NCBI RefSeq assembly: GCF_009917485.1
Contig: NZ_QZDT01000026.1
Location: 1-64,000, forward strand
Reading direction: 5' to 3'
Length of the DNA: 64,000 bases
From: Parablautia muri
GTDB taxonomy: Bacteria; Bacillota; Clostridia; Lachnospirales; Lachnospiraceae
Below, piece by piece: positions 46,157 through 53,823 of this stretch. The translations under genes and the position numbers were made by a program. The notes beneath the pieces were generated by a model. That model ran no database searches and was not told the origin of the DNA. It saw nothing but the letters and a program-made list of their open reading frames with translations. Positions within the stretch are counted from its first letter, which is position 1, and each line of letters opens with the position of its first letter.

Positions 46157-49100
46157 ATGGAATCACAAAAGGAAGTGACAATTAAGGGAATCAGCCGTAG
46201 AGAGGAGGAGTCTTATCTGAAAAAGACCCTCGAAGTGGTAAAGACCAATGTGAAAAATTATGAGGATGATGTAGCAAAAATGCAGGAAGAAATCGATGAA
46301 ATGCTGGAACATTATCATGATAATGATACGGAAGTTTACACGCTTTTAAGCAACACGATTACCATGCGGGATAACATGGCACATGCCCTGCGCCGGAACC
46401 TGAAGGCACTTAAAAAGCCTTACTTTGGCAGGATAGTATTCTATGACGAGAGCTTTCGCAAGGAAGAATCTCTTTATATCGGACGGGGCGGTATTGCAAG
46501 GGATACCACTCATCAGATGGTGGTAGACTGGCGGGCGCCGGTTGCGACCGCTTATTATGAAAACGGGCTTGGAAAGTGCAGCTATCGGGCGCCGGATGGT
46601 AAGGATTTGCCAATTGATCTGAAGCTGAAAAGGACCTATGAAATTGAAGGCGATAAGCTTTTAGACTATTTTGACACGGAAGTAATTACAAATGATGAGC
46701 TTTTGACTAAATATTTAGCAAAAAACAAGCAGGCGGTGCTGGGAGAAATTATTGCAACGATTCAAAAGGAACAAAATGAGGTTATCCGGAAATCACCTTT
46801 TCACAACATAATTGTACAGGGAGTGGCCGGTTCCGGAAAAACTACGGTTGCAATGCATCGGATTTCCTACATTCTTTACAATTATGCCCAGCGCTTTAAG
46901 CCGGATGATTTTTATATTGTAGGGAGCAACCGCATTCTTCTTGCTTATATTACAGGGGTTTTACCGGATTTGGATGTGTACGGTATCAGGCAGATGACCA
47001 TGGAGCAGCTTTTTGTCCGGCTTTTGTATGAGGATTGGGATGAGAAAAGGTACCAGGTTAAGGAAAATGTGCAGGATAGCAGAGTTGCGAATACACAGGG
47101 CGGTATACGGGGGACGAAATTTTGGCTTCAGGAATTGGAGGCATTTTGTACAGCACTGGAAAAAGAGTTTATTTCTGAGGAAAGTATCTTTTTAAACCCA
47201 AGGCAGTTTGTGGAAGGAATCCGAAATGGCGTTGCAGGCGTATTTGACGATACGGTACAGGATTCTTGGGATATTACGGGAGATAAGAAAATAAAAGCAG
47301 CCGGAAAAATTGAAATTCTTTCCGGCGAATCCATCACAAGCTTCCTGCACCAGAATGCGGTTTTATCCATCCAGGCGAAAATTAATCTTTTGAATGAAAG
47401 GCTTCTTATAAAAATAAAGGATGAATTTTTAAAAAGTGGTATTCGCTACACGGAAAAGGAGCAGAAGGCAATTTTGAAGGCTTACCGGGGACGTTTTGGA
47501 AAAAAGGTTTGGAAACGTTCTATTTATGACTTATATCAGGATTTTTTACGGGAGCAGCGGCAGAAAGGGTATGATGTGGAGCTTCCGGATTTGGAATATG
47601 ATGTGTATGACTTAGCGGCCCTTGCCTATCTCTATAAGCGGGTAAAGGAGACGGAGGTCATCAGTGAAGCCCACCATGTGGTAATAGACGAGGCCCAGGA
47701 TTTCGGTGTGATGGCTTACGGGGTGCTGAATTTTTGTATCAAGGACTGTACCTACACCATTATGGGGGATGTGTCCCAGAACATCCATTTTGGTTACGGA
47801 CTAAACGACTGGGAGGAGTTAAAAGAGCTTCTTTTAGAGAGCGGCAGTGGATTTGAGGTACTAAAAAAGAGTTACCGGAATACAGTGGAAATTTCAGAAT
47901 TTGCCATGAAAATTTTACAGCATGGAAGCTTTACTTCTTATCCGGCAGAGCCGATTATCCGTCATGGAAGTCCGGTGCAGGTAAGAAGGGCAACGGAAGA
48001 TGCAGAGCTGATAAAGGAGGCTGCAGCCTTGTGCAAAAGCTGGCAGGACAAGGGCTATGGGACGATTGCGGTAATTTGCCGAAGCATAAAGGAGGCAGGG
48101 GATAGGGCAAAGCAGCTTTCCAAAATACTTCTGGTGTCCGATGGCAGTTTGGAAAAGGCAGTGTTTTCGGAAGGAATTATGGTGCTACCCGTTTCTTATA
48201 CCAAGGGACTTGAATTTGACGCGGTACTTATTTTGGATCCGGACAGGGAGGACTATCCGGTGGATGATGGACATGCCCGACTGTTGTATGTGGCTGCTAC
48301 AAGAGCCCTTCATGAGCTTTGTGTGCTTCATAAGGGAAATCTGACGGGATTGATTGCAGACCCTGTTCCGGAGAAAAAGAAAGAAATTGCAGAAAAAAAG
48401 ATTTCTGTGATTGAAAAGCGACCAACAAGGATAAAGCCGTCTGCGGAAATGAAGTCTGCGGCAGAAAAGTCATCTGTAGAAAAACCATTGGCAGGGAAGC
48501 CTTCGGCGGCTTTGAAACCTTTTGCAAATCAGAGGACAGTGGTTGGCGCAAGGCCTATGGCCCTCCCAAAACCTGCGGCACGCCTAGCCCCGGCAAAGTC
48601 TCCTGAAAGGGCGGCTAAGGTTGGAATGCCGACAATTGTCAGAGAAGACTGGAGAGACAAGTTCTATCAGAGCGGTCTGACAGATACGGCTAAAAGGAAA
48701 CAAAAGCCTGAGGCTGGACCAGTATTTGGGGATATGCCTACCACAGAAAAATTAAGGCCAATGGGACATGCAAGAATTGATCTTTCAGTCAAATGGGTTA
48801 AAAAGGAAAGGGATAGTTTGTGCTTGCAGAGCAGATATGGCCTGCTGCGGCTTTGGCCGGTAGGGGATGAAATTATCCGGGTGACTTTTTCGCGTCAGGG
48901 CATGACGGGAAAGCTCTCAGAGGAAAGGCTCTTGGAGGAAAACCCAATGTTGGGGAAACAGGGGAGTTTTTGGATGTATAAGGAATCCGGGGCATATGTG
49001 GAGCTTTTAACAGATGCACTTTGTTTGCAGGTAGATAAAGCAACCGGCGCTGTCAAATATAAAAGCCGGGAAAAAAAGCTTTTGCTTTCAGAAAAAAGCG

Positions 49101-49435
49101 GCAGCAGGCAGATAGATATGGGAAAGGAAGGAACGGAGAGAAGCTGGCTGTTTCTTGACATAAAGAAGGAGCATTTTTATACGCCAGGGATGAACGGAAG
49201 GGGCAGCTTAGCGTTAGATGGAACTGCCAGATATATTTCATCGGGAAAAGAAAAGGGTCAGATGCCATTTTTACTTTCTGATAAGGGCTGCGGGATTTTG
49301 GTGGCAACTGAGAAGCCCGTGATTTTCTGCAATCTCCCGGCATATGGTTCATGGCTGTGTGTAGAAGGAGAGGAATGGATGGATTTTTATTTTCTGGTGG
49401 GAAAGAGCAGGGAAGAATATGAAAAAAGAAGATAG
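46157..49435 (+). CDS. HelD-like RNA polymerase recycling helicase fused to a GH31 N-terminal-type domain
   Basis: At 1092 residues it is about 330 longer than usual HelD proteins. Residues 1-745 follow HelD: a coiled-coil N-terminus, Walker A VAGSGKTTVAMHRI at about 224-237, VIDEAQDFGVM at about 507, GDVSQNIHFGYGLNDW, SYTKGLEFDAVLILDPD and YVAATRALHELC near 708. HelD removes stalled RNA polymerase from DNA using ATP. A Lys/Pro/Ala linker covers about 748-840. Residues about 870-1092 resemble the mutarotase-like N-terminal domain of GH31 glucosidases (ALCLQVDKATGAVKYKSREK, GQMPFLLSDKGCGILVATEK, EEWMDFYFLVGKSREEYEKR). The catalytic barrel is absent. The start has ATGGAGGAG in front. Confidence 0.88.
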   Translation: MESQKEVTIKGISRREEESYLKKTLEVVKTNVKNYEDDVAKMQEEIDEMLEHYHDNDTEVYTLLSNTITMRDNMAHALRRNLKALKKPYFGRIVFYDESFRKEESLYIGRGGIARDTTHQMVVDWRAPVATAYYENGLGKCSYRAPDGKDLPIDLKLKRTYEIEGDKLLDYFDTEVITNDELLTKYLAKNKQAVLGEIIATIQKEQNEVIRKSPFHNIIVQGVAGSGKTTVAMHRISYILYNYAQRFKPDDFYIVGSNRILLAYITGVLPDLDVYGIRQMTMEQLFVRLLYEDWDEKRYQVKENVQDSRVANTQGGIRGTKFWLQELEAFCTALEKEFISEESIFLNPRQFVEGIRNGVAGVFDDTVQDSWDITGDKKIKAAGKIEILSGESITSFLHQNAVLSIQAKINLLNERLLIKIKDEFLKSGIRYTEKEQKAILKAYRGRFGKKVWKRSIYDLYQDFLREQRQKGYDVELPDLEYDVYDLAALAYLYKRVKETEVISEAHHVVIDEAQDFGVMAYGVLNFCIKDCTYTIMGDVSQNIHFGYGLNDWEELKELLLESGSGFEVLKKSYRNTVEISEFAMKILQHGSFTSYPAEPIIRHGSPVQVRRATEDAELIKEAAALCKSWQDKGYGTIAVICRSIKEAGDRAKQLSKILLVSDGSLEKAVFSEGIMVLPVSYTKGLEFDAVLILDPDREDYPVDDGHARLLYVAATRALHELCVLHKGNLTGLIADPVPEKKKEIAEKKISVIEKRPTRIKPSAEMKSAAEKSSVEKPLAGKPSAALKPFANQRTVVGARPMALPKPAARLAPAKSPERAAKVGMPTIVREDWRDKFYQSGLTDTAKRKQKPEAGPVFGDMPTTEKLRPMGHARIDLSVKWVKKERDSLCLQSRYGLLRLWPVGDEIIRVTFSRQGMTGKLSEERLLEENPMLGKQGSFWMYKESGAYVELLTDALCLQVDKATGAVKYKSREKKLLLSEKSGSRQIDMGKEGTERSWLFLDIKKEHFYTPGMNGRGSLALDGTARYISSGKEKGQMPFLLSDKGCGILVATEKPVIFCNLPAYGSWLCVEGEEWMDFYFLVGKSREEYEKRR

Positions 49436-49480
49436 ATTGAAATATGAATTGATACAAAATTTACATTGTTTGGCGTTGGT

Positions 49481-49490
49481 CACCTGCCCG
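49481..49490 (+). repeat. Right attachment core (CACCTGCCCG)
   Basis: Direct copy of 43011-43020, marking the other border of the element within the binding-protein gene. Confidence 0.8.
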
Positions 49491-49961
49491 GCCTCCAAGC
49501 ACATCAGCGCCGATTAGCATATCCCAGCTGAAATTCTCTATAGGCTGGCGTGAGACAAGGAAGTTTCCGGCACGTTGTGTAAGCTGCGCAAAGTTGACCA
49601 CATAATCCTGTGTGCCGCCAGCATAGGTATAAATGGTAGATTCACTCCCCATAAACCCAATATCAGCTTCATCCGTAAGCACAGCGGTCATGGTTTTGTC
49701 AGCGCCAAAGCCTGTAACAAGGGTAAGATCAATTCCTTCCTCTTTAAAATAGCCTTCCTCTATGGCTACATACATGGGTGCATAAAAGATGGAATGTGCC
49801 ACTTCATTTAAAATGATTTCTCCGGAAGATGTGGAGGCTCCTCCATTATCTGTGCCCTTACTTCCACATCCGGCTACAGAACCGATCAGCAGAAGCAGGG
49901 CCAGGGTTATCCCCAGAGATTTTTTGAGCAGACAGACAGCCTTGGTTGGTTTTTCTTTCAT
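49484..49961 (-). pseudogene. ABC substrate-binding lipoprotein, N-terminal half (split by an element)
   Basis: ATG 49961 behind GGAGG (the upstream in-frame ATG lacks one) opens a lipoprotein signal (LGITLALLLLIGSVAGCGSK). The first lobe of a solute-binding protein follows: IILNEVAHSIFYAPMYVAIE, EGIDLTLVTGFGADKTMTAV and GFMGSESTIYTYAGGTQDYV. Homology ends with GADVLGGRAG at the attachment core. Beyond it the frame reads a few element-derived residues and stops at 49461. The other half is at 42433-43020. No permease or ATPase genes are adjacent. Confidence 0.9.
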
Positions 49962-50066
49962 AATAACCTCCATTTCTTAATTGGAAACTTGACAACGTTT
50001 AATGGTTTATCATATGTAAAAAGAAAGAAAAGTCGCCTGTCCGAAGAAAATTTATGAAGCAACAAT

Positions 50067-51215
50067 TTAAGATTTTTTGGCTAAAAGATAGGTCAAAAGA
50101 AAAGAGCATACGCCCAGTAGGGCAACGCAGCCCAGCGTAAGGTTAAACCCAATATGCTCGCTGAAAAATCCGGCAGCCACTGGCATCAGCATGGAGGAAC
50201 CGCCGGTAAAAATGCTGAGGGCAATCAATTGACTGCTGTTTTTTAGCTTTTTTGGTGCGATTTCCAGGATCAGCATTTTCGAGGCAACCAGAATAATTGG
50301 GGTCGAAAATAATTGAAGAACGCTGGCACCTATAATGATAGCCGGATTTTGGGCCCATGCAAACAAGACAAACTGAAACGTTAACATGATAGAGCTTAAG
50401 CGCAGCAATTTTAGGCCGCTGAACCTGGCAAGCAGATAAGCCCCTGCAAGGTAGGTGGGGATTTCCAACAAAGACTGCAGAGACCATTTCATGGAAATCT
50501 GTGCATTTGACGCATGCAGGTCAATCATTTTATCAATCACAGTGCAGTTATTTGCAATCACCATAGAGTACATTAAAAACAGGATAAGGATGAGCAGTAC
50601 ATATTGCTTATTTTTCATTAATTGCTTAAAATCGCGCATGGATAACTTACTTTTTTCTTTTATCTGGTCAATATCAGGCAAAACAGCCATATTGAGCAAT
50701 GACAACACGGTAATTATGATAATGCTGATTCCAAGCCCTCGGTAGGAAAACAGGCTGATGATGAGAGAGGCAGCCATACTGCCGATAGCCCACCCAATGG
50801 AGCCAAAGGCTTTAATGAAGGACAAATTTTTCCGAATTTCTTCACTACAGCCTAGAACCCATGTGTCATATAAGCCGCAGCAGGAATTGAGCAGGCCGCC
50901 GGAGAGAGAAACCAGCACAAAATAAACGGCGATCACTGCATTCTGGGTGGAAAAAAGTATGGCGGACACAACTCCGTAGACACACAGACAGAGAATAATT
51001 ATCTTTTTCATCGTCTGATAACGGTCTGATAATATTCCAAACAGTAGCTGCAGGATAATAGTTGCGGCGGCATATCCGGATAGGATAATTCCCCTTTGAA
51101 ATGCGGAATAGCCTATTTCGGATAAATAAGGAGTAAACTTTGTGGACGAAAAAGAAAAAATTCCATAAGAAAGAATATAAAAGATAATGAAATGAATTTT
51201 ATAATTGTTTTTCAT
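50067..51215 (-). CDS. MFS transporter (sugar/nucleoside-type carrier)
   Basis: This 382-residue protein has about 12 membrane segments. The N-terminal bundle (KIHFIIFYILSYGIFSFSST, RGIILSGYAAATIILQLLFG, ILSDRYQTMKKIIIL) carries the GxLSDR-like loop of major facilitator proteins. Its length and PYLSEIGYSAFQRG motif resemble the LacY/NupG-like and MFS_1-like carriers of Clostridia. Substrate unknown. ATG 51215 has GGAAGGGAAAAC upstream. It is 106 bases from the split lipoprotein gene and reads the same way. Confidence 0.88.
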   Translation of the reverse strand: MKNNYKIHFIIFYILSYGIFSFSSTKFTPYLSEIGYSAFQRGIILSGYAAATIILQLLFGILSDRYQTMKKIIILCLCVYGVVSAILFSTQNAVIAVYFVLVSLSGGLLNSCCGLYDTWVLGCSEEIRKNLSFIKAFGSIGWAIGSMAASLIISLFSYRGLGISIIIITVLSLLNMAVLPDIDQIKEKSKLSMRDFKQLMKNKQYVLLILILFLMYSMVIANNCTVIDKMIDLHASNAQISMKWSLQSLLEIPTYLAGAYLLARFSGLKLLRLSSIMLTFQFVLFAWAQNPAIIIGASVLQLFSTPIILVASKMLILEIAPKKLKNSSQLIALSIFTGGSSMLMPVAAGFFSEHIGFNLTLGCVALLGVCSFLLTYLLAKKS

Positions 51216-51465
51216 GATGTTTTCCCTTCCAAAGGCCTCGTGCCTGCGTAAATTATTGTTCTGTATTTGATTATATATTCTAACAGGGACTTTGTCTATT
51301 TTAAAGTGATTTTAACGATAAACAGGAGATGTTATTTTGTCAGGTTTGTTTTTATGGACAAGCAAAGGTAAAACCGATATAATAGGAAACGAAAGAGATG
51401 ATATAGTTATATGAAGGTTCGGCTGTGTCGAAAACAACTGTCAGAAAAATAAGGAGGATAAGGAA

Positions 51466-52818
51466 ATGGGCTTAATCAGGGGGATTGTTGCTGCGGCAAG
51501 CAGTGGCATAGCAGATCAGTGGAGAGAGTATTTTTATTGTGATTCGTTAGAGACAGATATTTTGGTGACAAAGGGCAAAAAGCGCACAAGTAAAAGGAGC
51601 GCAGGCAATAATAAGGGAGAGGAAAATATCATTTCCAACGGTTCTGTGGTTGCGGTCAACGAAGGTCAGTGTATGATTATTGTAGATCAGGGAAAAATAG
51701 TTGAATTTTGTGCGGAAGCAGGAGAATTTACATATGACACATCCTCCGAGCCCAGTTTATTTTACGGAAATCTAAGTGAGAATCTAACCAAAACCTTTGC
51801 TGTGGTGGGCAAGCGTTTTACCTTTGCAGGAGATACCGCAAAAGATCAGAGAATTTACTTCTTCAACACCAAAGAGATTATGGGCAATAAGTATGGTACG
51901 GCCAATCCGGTTCCGTTCCGTGTGGTAGACGAAAATATCGGTTTAGACATTGATATTTCTTTAAGATGTAATGGAGAATATTCTTATAAGATTGTAGACC
52001 CGCTTTTGTTTTATGCCAATGTGTGCGGCAATGTGGTTGAGGATTATGGCAGAGAGAAGCTTGACAGCCAGCTAAAGGCGGAGCTTATGACAGCGCTGCA
52101 ACCTGCATTTGCAAGGATTTCCGCTATGGGTATTCGCTACAGTGCGGTTCCCGCTCATACACAAGAGCTGTCAGAGGCCTTAAATGATATTCTTTCCGCA
52201 AAATGGTCTCAGCTTCGTGGAATCGAAATTGTATCTTTTGGGGTGAATGCGCTCAAGGCTTCAGCGGAAGATGAGGCAATGATAAAGGAGCTGCAAAAGA
52301 GTGCGGTTCTGCGCAATCCCAATATGGCAGCGGCTACATTGGTGGGAGCACAGGCGGAAGCTATGAAGTCGGCAGCGTCCAATACTTCTACAGGTCCTAT
52401 GATGGCCTTTGCAGGTATGAACATGGCAGCTCAGGCAGGAGGTATGAATACGCAGCAATTATTCCAGATGGGACAGCAGGCAGCACCTGCATCTGTACCT
52501 GCATCTGCTGCAGCGCCTGTGGCTGGGGCAGCGCCTATGGCGGACGGATGGAACTGTAACTGTGGAAAGGTGGGAAATACAGGTAAATTTTGTTCTGAAT
52601 GCGGAGCCCCAAGGCCTGCCGCTGATGGATGGACTTGTGTTTGCGGAGCAGTAAATAAAGGAAAATTCTGCAGTGAGTGCGGGGCAAAAAAACCTGCCGG
52701 AGAACCTTTGTATAAGTGTGATAAATGCGGATGGGAGCCGGAGGACCCTAAGAATCCTCCTAAATTCTGCCCTGAATGTGGTGATCCTTTTGATGAGAAT
52801 GATATTTCCCGGCAATAA
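51466..52818 (+). CDS. SPFH-domain protein with C-terminal zinc ribbons
   Basis: The 450-residue protein starts MGLIRGIVAAASSGIADQWR, then SPFH/Band-7 core (about 60-300, SNGSVVAVNEGQCMIIVDQG and FRVVDENIGLDIDISLRCNG), matching the YdjI or virion-core-like subgroup. An Ala/Met/Gln-rich linker (about 300-355) leads to three zinc ribbons with CNCGKVGNTGKFCSECG, CVCGAVNKGKFCSECG and CDKCGWEP...CPECG. SPFH proteins organise membrane microdomains; the exact role is unknown. ATG 51466 follows AAGGAGG. It is 229 bases before another zinc-ribbon protein. Confidence 0.88.
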   Translation: MGLIRGIVAAASSGIADQWREYFYCDSLETDILVTKGKKRTSKRSAGNNKGEENIISNGSVVAVNEGQCMIIVDQGKIVEFCAEAGEFTYDTSSEPSLFYGNLSENLTKTFAVVGKRFTFAGDTAKDQRIYFFNTKEIMGNKYGTANPVPFRVVDENIGLDIDISLRCNGEYSYKIVDPLLFYANVCGNVVEDYGREKLDSQLKAELMTALQPAFARISAMGIRYSAVPAHTQELSEALNDILSAKWSQLRGIEIVSFGVNALKASAEDEAMIKELQKSAVLRNPNMAAATLVGAQAEAMKSAASNTSTGPMMAFAGMNMAAQAGGMNTQQLFQMGQQAAPASVPASAAAPVAGAAPMADGWNCNCGKVGNTGKFCSECGAPRPAADGWTCVCGAVNKGKFCSECGAKKPAGEPLYKCDKCGWEPEDPKNPPKFCPECGDPFDENDISRQ

Positions 52819-52944
52819 CATGTGTTCTGTTTTCTGAATGAAATGCTGAAGCGATAGGGAACAGATATAACTGTTACAACAGGTCAGGGCATTCTTCGCC
52901 CGGATCTAAGTTGCCGCAAAGCGGCAGCATGGGGTTAGATTGAA

Positions 52945-52990
52945 AAATCTCCGATTTTTCAATCTACAAATTTGTGCTTACGCCCAAATT
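52945..52990 (+). repeat. Double-hairpin intergenic repeat (copy before the zinc-ribbon gene)
   Basis: ATTGAAAAATCTCCGATTTTTCAAT (about 52941-52965) is followed by ACAAATTTGTGCTTACGCCC and AAATTTG, then GGCATTGGCAAGAATGGGGA. This is the same two-stem order as at 17781 and 38556. Further stems GGGC/GCCC and TGCCGC/GCGGCA lie just upstream (52887-52930). Confidence 0.6.
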
Positions 52991-53047
52991 TGAAGGCATT
53001 GGCAAGAATGGGGATTAGTTTGAGGAGTTTGGAAAGGATTCAGGAAC

Positions 53048-53803
53048 ATGAGCGGAGTTATGATAGGTATCATAGTGATACTGGTTTTACTGCTTGCAGT
53101 AATAGGCAGCGTAGGCATTGCAATCTGGCGTGTGAAAAGCGCGGCCCAAAAAGCCTTCGGCACTTCTGACCTCCGGGAGGGAATCAAGCAGATTGAGCAG
53201 GAATATGCTATGGCACCGAAATCAATTTCCGCAATGACAAGCTTATACCTGCCCAGGATCAAGGCGGATTTTCCTGAATTTCAATATGATGAAATGAAGG
53301 TCAGGGCGGAAAATGCCCTGACTTCTTATCTGATTGCTGTTGACAGGATGACCCCGGGAGCTTTAAAAGAGGGAAATAAAGAGCTCCATGATAAGTTGGA
53401 AATGAGGATTCAAATGCTGTGTGGAGCAGGCAGGCGGGAACACTATAAGAGGATAAAGATCCACAGAACAGAATTATGTGATTATAAAAAGAGAAACGGC
53501 AGATGTATCATCACATTTCAAAGTGCTGTTCAGTATTACCATACAATAACAGATGAAAATGGGGAAATTCTGGGAGAACACAGTGATATGCCAACCCAGT
53601 CCAGATACAATACGGATGTTATTTATATACAGGATAGAGATAGGGTGGAAGATGAAAGAGACTTATCTCTTGGACTAAATTGTCCGAATTGTGGTGCGCC
53701 TATATCAGGAACTGGGAGTAAGGTATGTGAATATTGTGGAACGCCAGTGATTGAAATAAACATTCATGCATGGACATTCAGTGATATCAGGGAATTAAAA
53801 TAA
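53048..53803 (+). CDS. Membrane-anchored zinc-ribbon protein, function unknown
   Basis: The 251-residue protein has one N-terminal membrane helix (about 4-27, GVMIGIIVILVLLLAVIGSV), a soluble domain with EFQYDEMKVRAENALTSYLI and HRTELCDYKKRNGRCIITFQ (Tim44-like in feel), and a C-terminal zinc ribbon CPNCGAPISGTGSKVCEYCG. ATG 53048 has AGGATTCAGGAAC upstream. It probably works with the SPFH protein just before it, since both carry cytoplasmic zinc ribbons; that is inference. Confidence 0.75.
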   Translation: MSGVMIGIIVILVLLLAVIGSVGIAIWRVKSAAQKAFGTSDLREGIKQIEQEYAMAPKSISAMTSLYLPRIKADFPEFQYDEMKVRAENALTSYLIAVDRMTPGALKEGNKELHDKLEMRIQMLCGAGRREHYKRIKIHRTELCDYKKRNGRCIITFQSAVQYYHTITDENGEILGEHSDMPTQSRYNTDVIYIQDRDRVEDERDLSLGLNCPNCGAPISGTGSKVCEYCGTPVIEINIHAWTFSDIRELK

Positions 53804-53823
53804 TTAATAACAGGAGATTTTGA

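Larger units (their letters stand above)
43021..49490. mobile_element. 6.47-kb large-serine-recombinase element inside a lipoprotein gene
   Basis: The element lies between two copies of CACCTGCCCG (43011-43020 and 49481-49490). Joining the outer flanks rebuilds an intact binding-protein gene. Just inside each border is an inverted arm: ATGTAAATTTTG at 43031-43042 and CAAAATTTACAT at 49455-49466. This is what the two half-sites of an attP site look like after integration. It encodes a 631-residue serine recombinase, a 60-residue protein and a helicase fusion, plus an IS5-type remnant at its left end. It therefore resembles excisable gene-splitting elements such as skin, though excision is not shown. 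Confidence 0.85.
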
